A stretch of DNA of 64,000 bases from Enchytraeus crypticus (lineage: Eukaryota > Annelida > Clitellata > Enchytraeida > Enchytraeidae): the NCBI GenBank assembly GCA_905160935.1, contig CAJHZI010000534.1, forward strand, positions 1 to 64,000. The letters run 5' to 3'. Position 1 is the stretch's first letter. Each line of letters opens with the position of its first letter. Below are positions 61,801 through 64,000 of this stretch, one piece after another. The position numbers and the translations under genes are program-made. The notes beneath the pieces are model-generated. The model made no database searches, had not been told where the DNA came from, and worked only from the letters and a program-made list of their open reading frames with translations.

Positions 61801-64000
61801 GCAGTTTCACTGGCAGTGGAGGTCTCTTTACCGTCCGGAATGGCAGTTTGATCAAGTGCGGTTCAGGATTTCCGGGCACCTCGGGAGTGTTTGGTAGAAA
61901 TGTTGATGTAGGTTTAGGAATTGATGGAAGAGCTGGTTTAGGCAGCGGTAGAGGAGATGAGGCTCTTCGGAGCGGTTTGGGTCGTGAATCAGAAAATCTT
62001 GGCGGCATGCATCTTGGCGGTTCTGGTGTTGGCTTAGTGGAAGCCTCGGGCACTGATGCCTGCGACGAAGAATTTTCTCTGATTTCTGTGATCCAGCGAC
62101 TGAATGAAGCTGCCGCGAAGAACCTTAGCCGACAGTCTGTTAGGACGGATGATTTCGTAGCGGAACGTGGTGGAGGCGATGCAGGAGGAAATGGCGGGGT
62201 CGTGGGTGACGGTGTTCAAGGTATTGGTGGGGGAGTCTTTAGACGTTTGAACCAGACCGATGGGCCTATGGACGATTCAGATGACGACAGTTTGGACTGC
62301 ATGGCAAATAGAAGCGGGGAAGTCACTGCTGGGGATAGTAACAGAGAAAAGATATCCTGCGGTAGGGTTGTAGGTAACAGTAACTGTGAAATTAAACGCG
62401 ACAACAATGGTATTTTGCGAAAGGCGTGCTCTGCAGAAAGCTCAGTTGTAAATGCAAAGAGAAGTTTAGGAAAATCGTACCCTGTTGATGGTTCTGCTGT
62501 CAAGAAATCGATTATAAATGATGAATGGTCAAATGACTCCGAAGCAAATCGGCCCGCTGTTGCTAATGGAGTTCACCCTGGAGCTAATTGCTTTGTTTCC
62601 ACTACACACTGCTCCACTGCTGTTGGTAATGCCGGGACTTCCGCAGGTGATAGTAATTTCAGTTTGAGCAGTATCGCGACTAGGAAACAGATTTCAAGTT
62701 CTGTAGGCAATCAGCTGACAGCTAATCCACGCAGTTTGAGTAGCGTGCCTTTAAATATGTCAAACATTCCGCGATGTTCTTTAGAGAATTCTAGTGACGT
62801 TGGATCTGATTTTCCGGACATTAAACGACCAAGAATTTCAGGAAATGTTTCTGTCGTGGAGACTTTAAAAGTTCCTCATAATGCAGTGCCGCAAACTTTC
62901 AGATCATTTGAAGATGCTTTTGCTAAGGCCATTGGATATAATAGGACTCAAAGTACTAAAGCAGAGTCAAATAGAGCTGGAACTGCGGTGAAATCTAGTG
63001 TTTCAGAAAGCACCGCTCGGACCATTACGAGTTTGTTTACTGCGACTGGTAAAACCTTGACTGTTGTAGCTAGAGGCGATTCAAATCGGCGCTCTCTGGT
63101 TTGTGAGTCAGCTCAAACTGTTAAGCCAGTTGAAACCAGTTCACGGGCAAATCCAGGTGAAATTCATTTGCCAGCTGAGGTAGGTCGACCGTCTGGGCTA
63201 GTTAGAGCCAGTCCAGTTGAGACCGGTTTGCGATTCACATCAGTTCAGACTGGAATGCAGCAGGCCAGACCAGTTCAGACTGGAATAGAGCAGGCCAGAC
63301 CAGTTCAAACTGAAGTTAATGTTAATGCTTTTAGCAATCCATTAATTAAGCAATCCATTTCTCAACCTATTGGCAGTTCTCTGAATGTTTCCAGTATAAA
63401 CAGTAACCCAGGTGTATTTATTCCATCTCATTCAGTATTGACCAGTCAGGCTTCCTCTGTCAATGGTCAGGCTGCCTCTGTTAGTGGTCAGGCTGCCTCT
63501 GTCAGCAGTCACGGTGACTCTGTCAGCAGGCAGGCTGCCTCTGTCAGTGGTCAGGCCGCCTCTGTCAGTTGTCAGGCTGCCTCTGTCAGCAGTCAGGCTG
63601 CCTCTGTCAGCAGTCAGGCTGTCTCTCCAGGGTTCAGTTCTAAACTCATATCATACCTGGGCAGCATCAAGTTGGGCGAGAAGGAAAAAGCTCAGGTTAG
63701 GAAGATGATAGAATCCTCAGCTGTTGGATCAGCTATTCCCGCTCAATTAGCCGAAGGTTCTGCCGAGGAAAGCAAAACTACCGCAGACGTCGATGCCGCT
63801 AACGGTTCTTTCGATGCTGCGTCTCAGTTAGGAAGCATCATCTCTGGAAACAGTAGCAAACCTTTAGTCGTGTCACTTGGTTGCTCTAGTCAAAGCACTG
63901 CTGGTAACATTCAGGCATCAATCGTTTACAATGCGGTTCACGCGGATAAGTCGACCTTCAAACCCATTGATTCCTCGCCTACTGTCTCCAGTGTTGAGGC
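32508..64000 (+). CDS. KMT2A: KMT2A/KMT2B (MLL/trithorax) histone H3K4 methyltransferase, 5' 21 exons, incomplete
   Basis: Nuclear chromatin regulator that methylates histone H3 lysine 4 within a COMPASS-like complex. Twenty-one in-phase exons give at least 3536 aa. In order: N-terminal [16 protein letters not shown] (matches the SGEDEQFLGFGSDEE region of human KMT2A), AT-hook KRGRPR (about 146-151), CXXC finger (645-690), PHD1-3 (826 to about 1020), a long acidic/serine-rich insert, bromodomain-like part ending [17 protein letters not shown] (near 1692), DHAY HCF-1-binding motif (1729-1732), extended PHD (1961 to about 2070) and FYRN (about 2085-2160). The CXXC plus bromodomain and ePHD order separates KMT2A/B from KMT2C/D. 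The last exon, over 4 kb, resembles the giant exon 27 of vertebrate KMT2A. FYRC, Win motif and SET are not in the window. KMT2A versus KMT2B cannot be told; invertebrates usually have one trithorax gene. Confidence 0.96.
32772..34126. other. KMT2 intron 1
   Basis: About 1.35 kb. Mostly unique AT-rich sequence with one family B SINE near its 3' end. Confidence 0.7.
33795..34048 (-). mobile_element. tRNA-derived SINE, family B, full length
   Basis: Complement of A box 'aatagcgtagtggttagagg', diverged B box and the 'gatctgagaggaatatat' body. Only about 80 bp from the exon 2 acceptor. Confidence 0.85.
34127..35687 (+). CDS. KMT2A: KMT2 exon 2 (residues 89-609): N-terminal basic/serine-rich region with AT-hook
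   Basis: Acceptor tgtgacag, donor GTCAGT, phase 0 in and 1 out. Begins [14 protein letters not shown], the conserved KMT2A N-terminal patch, then [14 protein letters not shown], an AT-hook of the R-G-R-P type that contacts the AT-rich minor groove. The remainder is low-complexity, Ser/Lys/Arg-rich and probably disordered. No snyder-type or catalytic domain is visible. The frame is open across about 1.56 kb and closes soon after the proposed donor. Confidence 0.92.
35803..36298. mobile_element. MITE-like element with about 180-bp inverted arms
   Basis: Begins gggtcattccatgtcaa and ends with its complement ttgacatggaatgaccc. Arms 35803-35990 and about 36110-36298 are near-perfect complements ('ggtgaccccaccgttggtagaattt' inside), around a spacer of about 120 bp. 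No ORF. It lies in KMT2 intron 2, flanked by aaa on both sides. Confidence 0.9.
36312..36412 (-). mobile_element. Repeat family C fragment
   Basis: Complement of 'accgaatgcccttgttgacattggtttggatc' and 'gcaattcctggaacctaagtgctc'. Confidence 0.7.
36649..36786 (-). mobile_element. tRNA-derived SINE, family A, full length
   Basis: Complement of 'ggctggagccagtggcgatgtca', B box 'ggttcaaatcc' and family tail. Confidence 0.87.
36930..37045 (-). mobile_element. SINE family A, diverged
   Basis: 'gccaattttaacgtcagtttcctgcctgaatcaatgatgg' is a decayed tail complement, with 'accctctgtcgaacatcttgccaac' as the A-box side. Confidence 0.55.
37118..37262 (-). mobile_element. SINE family B, 3' part
   Basis: Complement of the family body 'aaccattaggcagtttattcgattatccacgttaccaagcctgtgaatgtcc'. 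A minisatellite begins where its body ends. Confidence 0.75.
37262..37640. repeat. 24-bp minisatellite (AGCTCTACTGATAAGAGAGCAATC)
   Basis: About 15 units in KMT2 intron 2. The 24-bp period is a multiple of three, so one frame stays open as QSALLIRE octads and the antisense frame is also open. There are no flanking splice sites in phase, so it is taken as non-coding. Confidence 0.92.
37890..38013. repeat. (AT)n microsatellite, compound
   Basis: Two AT runs with a ttatatatacatgtatg interruption. Confidence 0.96.
38015..38135 (+). mobile_element. Repeat family C, head part
   Basis: 'tttaatctcagtttaaactagggtcgggatacgaatggacc' directly after an AT tract. Confidence 0.72.
38318..38470 (-). mobile_element. 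Repeat family C fragment followed by GATGGTGG microsatellite
   Basis: Complement of 'aactagggctgggatacgaatagg', then (GAT)n and (GGT)n runs to 38470. Confidence 0.7.
38473..38558 (+). mobile_element. TTGA-tailed SINE, family D, abutting the CXXC exon
   Basis: 'gatttgatgtccttgacattgccttacggcaaggaactggatgttaaatccttatagattgattg'. Its tail ends about 29 bp before the exon 3 start. Confidence 0.8.
38587..38749 (+). CDS. KMT2A: KMT2 exon 3 (residues 609-663): first half of CXXC zinc finger
   Basis: Acceptor attgaccag about 30 bp after a TTGA-tailed SINE; donor GTGAGA; phase 1 in, 2 out. Encodes a basic stretch ([20 protein letters not shown]) and [18 protein letters not shown], the C-x2-C-x2-C-x4-C-x2-C-x2-C half of a CXXC finger that binds unmethylated CpG. 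Confidence 0.96.
38880..39040 (-). mobile_element. Repeat family C copy with (GAT)n
   Basis: Complement of 'tcccagtgtaactggggtcgggatacgaataggctgtctcaaatcctctctgtcc'. Confidence 0.75.
39395..39545 (-). mobile_element. ATT-tailed SINE, family E
   Basis: (AAT)n at 39403-39459 then the complement of 'gacatgatccctggatggggaaacggatgttaaaccttt'. Just upstream of KMT2 exon 4. Confidence 0.82.
39568..39615 (+). CDS. KMT2A: KMT2 exon 4 (micro-exon, CXXC centre with KYGG)
   Basis: A 48-nt exon, phase 2 in and out, acceptor gatcatag, donor GTGAGC. Encodes [16 protein letters not shown], matching LDKPKFGGRNIKKQC of human KMT2A. KYGG corresponds to the DNA-contacting KFGG motif. Confidence 0.9.
39616..40379. 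other. KMT2 intron 4
   Basis: AT-rich with one diverged family A SINE at 40046-40172 ('gttcgatagcagattagtaggcgcagggttcaaatcc'). Nothing else. Confidence 0.6.
40046..40172 (+). mobile_element. SINE family A, diverged
   Basis: Head 'gctgagctggtgatatgttgg', B box 'gggttcaaatcc', tail decayed after 'cactgacatgc'. Confidence 0.65.
40380..40617 (+). CDS. KMT2A: KMT2 exon 5 (end of CXXC finger, acidic tail)
   Basis: Acceptor ctctggcag. The first base completes a Cys codon, then LRACHKLNV supplies the last CXXC zinc ligand. An acidic [11 protein letters not shown] region and a basic [11 protein letters not shown] region follow. The proposed donor is AAG|GTTTTG, which is weak; the upstream alternative AAG|GTCCGT at 40573 would also keep phase 0 and remove 15 codons. 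Confidence 0.85.
40939..41032 (+). mobile_element. SINE family A, 5'-truncated
   Basis: Starts at the B box 'aggttcaaatcttgggctctcc' and keeps the tail 'cgagtgaggaaaatgacggtaacc'. Confidence 0.75.
41100..41462 (+). pseudogene. LINE reverse-transcriptase C-terminal remnant
   Basis: Reads [20 protein letters not shown], then after a frameshift [20 protein letters not shown] and ELEVVGIG. This is the 'GHV.RMD...P..L....GKR..GRP...W.DC...DL' end of non-LTR retrotransposon ORF2. At least one frameshift; in KMT2 intron 5. Confidence 0.7.
41493..41550. repeat. (TTA)n microsatellite
   Basis: About 55 bp of TTA trinucleotides. Confidence 0.95.
41770..42372. repeat. 15- to 20-bp minisatellite (TGATTATAATGTAATGTAA)
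   Basis: About 600 bp of interleaved taatg and tgattataatg units immediately before KMT2 exon 6. No exon sequence is included in the unit. Confidence 0.93.
42425..42547 (+). CDS. KMT2A: KMT2 exon 6 (linker before PHD1)
   Basis: Acceptor tctcttacag, donor GTATTT, phase 0 on both sides, 41 codons. Encodes [19 protein letters not shown] and a Ser/Ala/Gln-rich linker. There is no domain. Support is the open frame and phase match to neighbours; it could be an optional exon. Confidence 0.72.
42632..42775 (+). mobile_element. tRNA-derived SINE, family A, full length
   Basis: 'ggctggagccagtggcgaagtcggtaag', B box 'gggttcaaatcc', 'gggctcgcccgtcactgacatcgctttcaagtgaggaaactg'. Confidence 0.88.
43209..43319 (+). 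CDS. KMT2A: KMT2 exon 7 (start of PHD1)
   Basis: Acceptor atgtctag, donor GTTTGT, phase 0, 37 codons. [19 protein letters not shown] matches the human EDCEAENVWEMGGLGILTS, and VCKLCATLG matches VCFLCASSG, giving the first two Cys of PHD1. Confidence 0.93.
43563..43728 (+). mobile_element. SINE family B, lacking the tRNA head
   Basis: Starts at 'gccgcgctgatctgagagtaaaat' and runs to 'atgcgtgtttacttc'. Confidence 0.82.
43795..44510 (+). repeat. 59-bp tandem array seeded by the KMT2 exon 8 acceptor
   Basis: Units contain gcacag followed by TTCATTTACTGCT, almost the acceptor and first 13 bases of exon 8 (gcacag CTCATTTACTGCT). Acceptor-like hexamers start at 43943, 44002, 44061, 44120 and 44178, a 59-bp period, with further variants near 43798, 43858, 44226, 44321 and 44387. 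Most units read Phe-Ile-Tyr-Cys then TGA or TAA. Filler is TATTGTATTA-type sequence. Confidence 0.9.
44519..44656 (+). CDS. KMT2A: KMT2 exon 8 (PHD1 core and start of PHD2)
   Basis: Acceptor ctgcacag, donor GTACGT, phase 0, 46 codons. [16 protein letters not shown] and [17 protein letters not shown] match VYCQVCCEPFHKFCL and WCCRRCKFCHVCGRQ. The acceptor and first 13 bases recur many times upstream in a 59-bp array. Confidence 0.96.
44690..44830 (+). mobile_element. Repeat family C, head part
   Basis: 'cttgaatcccagtttaactagggtctggatacgaatagactgtctcaaatcctctctgtcc'. It begins about 35 bp after KMT2 exon 8. Confidence 0.8.
44831..45630. other. KMT2 intron 8, unique part
   Basis: AT-rich sequence. 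'gtgaactggacagggttgaatgacccttt' near 44930 recurs at 20592 and is a further small dispersed repeat. Nothing else seen. Confidence 0.5.
45640..45860 (-). mobile_element. Repeat family G copy
   Basis: 'aacagaaaaccccctcagaagccttacttttcccaagctataggctacc' and 'agcagactttgagtatgaatatgtactttgaacctgcc'. Confidence 0.78.
46036..46134 (+). CDS. KMT2A: KMT2 exon 9 (PHD2 core)
   Basis: Acceptor gattacag after a (TTGA)n tract, donor GTATGT, phase 0, 33 codons. [20 protein letters not shown] matches LLECNKCRNSYHPECLGPNY almost residue for residue. Confidence 0.96.
46388..46560 (+). mobile_element. SINE family A with duplicated head
   Basis: Two A-box regions in series: 'gctggagccggtggcgatgtcaataag' and 'agagccagtggcgaagtcggtaatc', then one B box and tail. 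Confidence 0.8.
46925..47215 (-). mobile_element. Repeat family F, tandem pair
   Basis: Two reverse copies (46925-47095 and 47105-47215), each with the complement of 'cagtgcactgccaactggcaggtcca' and 'cacatacaagtgg', each followed by (GA)n and 'attcaaattattagaat'. Confidence 0.8.
47277..47403 (+). CDS. KMT2A: KMT2 exon 10 (end of PHD2 and inter-PHD zinc region)
   Basis: Acceptor cgctgtag, donor GTATCG, phase 0 in and 1 out. [15 protein letters not shown] and [15 protein letters not shown] match WICTKCVRCKSCGSTT and FSLCHDCAKLFAKG. Confidence 0.95.
47485..47560 (-). mobile_element. Repeat family C fragment
   Basis: Complement of 'ctgaaatccaagtttaaccagggtcgggatacgaatagac'. Confidence 0.72.
47565..47895. 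repeat. (TTGA)n/(TGAATGATTGATTGACTGACTCAT)n array up to exon 11 acceptor
   Basis: A 24-bp higher-order unit repeats four to five times near 47705-47880, ending in the exon 11 acceptor. Pyrimidine content near the acceptor is low. Confidence 0.9.
47896..48009 (+). CDS. KMT2A: KMT2 exon 11 (PHD3 first part)
   Basis: Acceptor gatttag after a (TTGA)n tract, donor GTATGG, phase 1 in and out. [19 protein letters not shown] and [17 protein letters not shown] match the KMT2A PHD3 finger that reads H3K4me3. The Trp of CHRWAHSKC matches an aromatic-cage position of KMT2A PHD3. Confidence 0.97.
48010..49049. repeat. KMT2 intron 11: TTGA/CTGA arrays and a LINE fragment
   Basis: Almost entirely degenerate ctgattgattgactg repeats, split by the LINE fragment at 48355-48545. 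A 24-bp unit 'gcctaactgactgattgtttgagt' repeats near 48900-49045. Confidence 0.88.
48355..48545 (-). mobile_element. LINE reverse-transcriptase 3' end fragment
   Basis: About 95% like the copy at 1741-1935 by eye; minus strand reads [20 protein letters not shown]. Confidence 0.7.
49050..50956 (+). CDS. KMT2A: KMT2 exon 12 (end of PHD3, about 550-aa disordered insert, start of bromodomain-like region)
   Basis: Acceptor gcctgtag, donor GTGAGT, phase 1 in, 0 out. Begins [20 protein letters not shown], the end of PHD3, then [17 protein letters not shown], matching KELQISLKQVLTALLNS. It then enters an insert of roughly 550 residues built from repeats of the type [12 protein letters not shown] and Ser/Glu/Asp-rich sequence. 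The end, [18 protein letters not shown], matches the bromodomain helix DLEGVKRKMDQGNYTSV. The human linker at this point is far shorter. Confidence 0.95.
51597..51748 (+). mobile_element. SINE family B, lacking the tRNA head
   Basis: 'gctatttgagagtaaaatctcagacattcgatggactggtttcatg' to 'tcactataatgtg'. Confidence 0.72.
51760..51905 (+). mobile_element. Repeat family C, head and body
   Basis: 'cttgaatcccagtttaactagggtctggatatgaatag' to 'gcaatttctgaagcctaggcgct'. Confidence 0.8.
51956..52135 (+). CDS. KMT2A: KMT2 exon 13 (bromodomain-like helices)
   Basis: Acceptor tttgtacag, weak donor GTTCAA, phase 0, 60 codons. [17 protein letters not shown] matches LEFSDDIVKIIQAAI, and [10 protein letters not shown] matches ANSMVKSFFIR. 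KMT2A bromodomains do not bind acetyl-lysine strongly; they pack against PHD3. Confidence 0.9.
52206..52332 (-). mobile_element. tRNA-derived SINE, family A
   Basis: Complement of 'ggctggagtcagtggcaccgtcgataag', B box and tail 'cgagtgaggaaactgactttaac'. About 70 bp after exon 13. Confidence 0.85.
52436..52662 (+). mobile_element. Repeat family F copy
   Basis: 'tctctctctccctctcagtgcactgcctactggcaggtccatggtat' to 'ttactggggaggggcgtcatt'. Confidence 0.82.
52845..52930 (+). mobile_element. Family C/G tail fragment
   Basis: 'ttgtcgccttttacaacacgtgcagtccacggttagtctgttcttcag'. Confidence 0.7.
53007..53080 (+). CDS. KMT2A: KMT2 exon 14 (bromodomain C-terminal helix)
   Basis: Acceptor tgtttacag, strong donor GTAAGT, phase 0 in, 2 out. 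[19 protein letters not shown] matches QMERVFPWFSVKKSRFWEP. Confidence 0.96.
53450..53598 (+). CDS. KMT2A: KMT2 exon 15 (HCF-1-binding motif)
   Basis: Acceptor tgtgtttag, donor GTATGA, phase 2 in, 1 out. [19 protein letters not shown] matches SGMLPNAVLPPSLDHNYAQW. DHAY at 53487-53498 fits the [DE]-H-x-Y motif through which KMT2A recruits HCF-1. Confidence 0.94.
53599..54408. other. KMT2 intron 15 with a CTGCCTTTCTC repeat
   Basis: 53925-54090 has about ten degenerate 'tactgcctttctcagt' units. Near 54190-54275 a reverse family E tail with (AAT)n. Otherwise unremarkable. Confidence 0.75.
54409..55031 (+). CDS. KMT2A: KMT2 exon 16 (hexapeptide-repeat linker and first Cys pair of ePHD)
   Basis: Acceptor ctattgcag, donor GTAAGC, phase 1 in, 0 out. 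After [13 protein letters not shown] comes about 90 residues of a six-residue repeat of the type PDKG-S/T/K-V (about 54548-54820), then [16 protein letters not shown], matching RQCALCLTYGDDSAND, which starts the extended PHD finger. The repeat has no counterpart in vertebrate KMT2A that I recognise. Confidence 0.92.
55032..55710. other. KMT2 intron 16, unique part
   Basis: No repeat or ORF recognised. Confidence 0.5.
55711..55852. repeat. (AT)n microsatellite
   Basis: About 140 bp of AT dinucleotides with two tgtacat interruptions. Confidence 0.97.
55880..56040 (+). mobile_element. Nested SINEs: family D followed by family A
   Basis: 'gtgtggcgtctgcaagagacgtccctgacattgcctcgtggcgaggagccggacgttaaattcttattgg' (D) is joined to 'ctggagcctgtggcgacgtcgg ... 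cgcccgtcactgg' (A). The A tail is cut exactly where the exon-17 decoy array begins. Confidence 0.82.
56036..56161 (+). repeat. 33-bp tandem array seeded by the KMT2 exon 17 acceptor
   Basis: gcacag followed by GGTGCTGGTAGACTTGTGTA recurs with exon-like starts at 56065, 56098 and 56131; the real exon starts at 56162. The first two spacings are 33 bp and the last is 31 bp, so the decoy acceptors put the real exon out of frame and reach TAG. The array abuts a truncated SINE at its left edge. Confidence 0.9.
56162..56299 (+). CDS. KMT2A: KMT2 exon 17 (extended PHD)
   Basis: Acceptor gtgcacag, donor GTGCGT, phase 0, 46 codons. [20 protein letters not shown] and [17 protein letters not shown] match DAGRLLYIGQNEWTHVNCAL and WSAEVFEDDDGSLKNVH. 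The acceptor and exon start recur three times upstream at about 33-bp spacing. Confidence 0.96.
56320..56645. repeat. About 57-bp tandem repeat in KMT2 intron 17
   Basis: 'agtgatataggagcctggtttataatcacttgtctaaaacgaatggaagaatc' units, five to six copies, starting within about 30 bp of exon 17. The unit 'aatcacttgtctaaaac' has no match to exon sequence. Confidence 0.85.
56920..57205 (+). repeat. 65-bp tandem array seeded by the KMT2 exon 18 acceptor
   Basis: ctgtag followed by AGATGTAAC or AGATCAAAC recurs at 56957, 57022, 57087 and 57152 (last periods 65 bp), with an outlier at 56476; the real exon starts at 57210. The copy at 57152 matches the first 14 bases of the exon, then reads TGA. TTGATTGATAGC-type filler separates units. 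Confidence 0.88.
57210..57368 (+). CDS. KMT2A: KMT2 exon 18 (extended PHD, C-terminal half)
   Basis: Acceptor gattgatag, donor GTAGTA, phase 0, 53 codons. [19 protein letters not shown] and [13 protein letters not shown] match RCEFCQKPGATVGCCLTSC and YHFMCSRAKNCVF; QVFCTQH gives the last ligands. The first 14 bases recur upstream behind tag acceptors. Confidence 0.96.
57415..57612 (+). mobile_element. Repeat family F copy
   Basis: (CT)n, 'agtgcactgcctactggcaagtccatggtatataacgcc' and 'cacatatgagtgggtctttaaatcatctaacat'. Confidence 0.82.
57640..57865 (+). mobile_element. Repeat family C, near full length
   Basis: 'gtttaaacagcgttgggatacgaatag', 'gaccctaggtgctcaccaagcgaatgccc' and tail 'acacagttggtctattcttcaaacaacccgggcgcaacacggg'. 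Confidence 0.82.
58164..58284 (+). CDS. KMT2A: KMT2 exon 19 (start of FYRN region), GC donor
   Basis: Acceptor tgtctacag. [20 protein letters not shown] and [10 protein letters not shown] match VPENGFEVFRRVFVDFEGI and RKFLNGLEP. Phase 0 in, 1 out. The only in-frame donor is G|GCAAGT, so intron 19 is GC-AG; the nearby GT would break the frame. Confidence 0.88.
58285..59004. other. KMT2 intron 19 (GC-AG)
   Basis: Contains a short reversed family D/E-like tail near 58590-58690, the diverged exon 20 copy (58741), then TTGA/GGTTGGTT arrays to the acceptor at 59004. Confidence 0.7.
58741..58796 (+). pseudogene. Diverged duplicate of KMT2 exon 20 acceptor and 5' part
   Basis: gactgacag is followed by sequence that reads [14 protein letters not shown], close to [17 protein letters not shown] of exon 20 about 250 bp downstream. 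One base appears to be missing after the acceptor, so splicing here would be out of frame and meet TGA. It is older than the other exon-start copies. Confidence 0.65.
59005..59083 (+). CDS. KMT2A: KMT2 exon 20 (FYRN)
   Basis: Acceptor ttgagcag behind a (TTGA)n tract, donor GTTGTC, phase 1 in, 2 out. [18 protein letters not shown] matches GSMTIDCLGILNDLSDCE. A diverged copy of this exon start lies at 58741-58796. Confidence 0.93.
59084..59806. other. KMT2 intron 20
   Basis: AT-rich; holds one reverse SINE A (59618-59750). Nothing else. Confidence 0.65.
59618..59750 (-). mobile_element. tRNA-derived SINE, family A
   Basis: Complement of B box region 'ggttcaaaccttgggctcacccgtcactgacattgc' and tail. 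About 60 bp before exon 21. Confidence 0.82.
59807..64000 (+). CDS. KMT2A: KMT2 exon 21 (end of FYRN, giant disordered exon), runs off the window
   Basis: Acceptor catgtacag, first base completes an Arg codon, then [19 protein letters not shown] matches SRVYWSTTDARKRCVYTC at the end of FYRN. The frame is open for all 4194 bases to the window end. Landmarks: acidic Asp run (about 60210-60340), Gln-rich helix or coiled region (60850-61480) with QQQQVAM repeats, Gly-rich part (61800-62220), [12 protein letters not shown] at 62253-62288 (possible relic of a taspase-1 site), and AASVSGQ/SSQ repeats (63440-63630). Size and position match the giant exon 27 of vertebrate KMT2A. Confidence 0.94.
61240..61480 (+). 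repeat. In-frame QQQQVAM coding minisatellite
   Basis: About ten units of 'caacaacagcagcaggttgctatg' inside KMT2 exon 21 encode Q-rich octads with regular V-A-M/V-A-R. Units are in frame, so length changes would keep the protein open. Confidence 0.92.
63440..63630 (+). repeat. In-frame coding repeat (QAASVSG/S)
   Basis: About nine units of 'caggctgcctctgtcagtggt' (21 bp) in KMT2 exon 21. They encode QAASVS plus one variable residue. Frame is kept. Confidence 0.92.

Overview
This is eukaryotic, animal nuclear DNA, AT-rich, with GT-AG introns and dense SINE, microsatellite and minisatellite content. Two protein-coding genes can be reconstructed exon by exon, both on the + strand. The gene repertoire and the V-SINE-like modular SINEs suggest an invertebrate bilaterian, possibly a lophotrochozoan such as a mollusc; the species is not determined. 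Gene names rest on recognised motifs and on reading frames that stay in phase across every proposed intron. No database search was run.

Layout. 1-15.1 kb is gene-free repeat DNA: tandem arrays, AT tracts, SINEs, a 1.36-kb foldback element and a decayed transposase C-terminus at 13.6-14.2 kb. 15.1-25.5 kb holds a complete dimethylarginine dimethylaminohydrolase (DDAH) gene in 6 coding exons (291 aa). 25.5-32.5 kb is intergenic, with minisatellites and SINEs. From 32.5 kb to the window end lies most of a KMT2A/KMT2B (MLL/trithorax) histone H3K4 methyltransferase gene. Twenty-one coding exons encode at least 3536 residues: a conserved N-terminal motif, an AT-hook, a CXXC zinc finger, three PHD fingers, a bromodomain-like segment, an HCF-1-binding motif, an extended PHD finger and FYRN. 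A last exon of at least 4.2 kb is still open at base 64000. FYRC and SET should lie downstream of the window.

The two genes have unrelated biochemistry (methylarginine hydrolysis, chromatin methylation), and nothing in the sequence suggests they work together.

The most unusual signal is in the introns. Before one DDAH exon and four KMT2 exons, the splice acceptor plus the first 13 to about 70 bases of the following exon occurs as extra upstream copies, four of them as tandem arrays and one as a single diverged copy. Every decoy examined leads to a stop codon soon after the junction, or is frame-shifted. About ten acceptors are also preceded by (TTGA)n tracts instead of a normal pyrimidine tract; similar tracts form the tail of a local SINE family. 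The local SINEs are modular: different heads share the same 3' tails.
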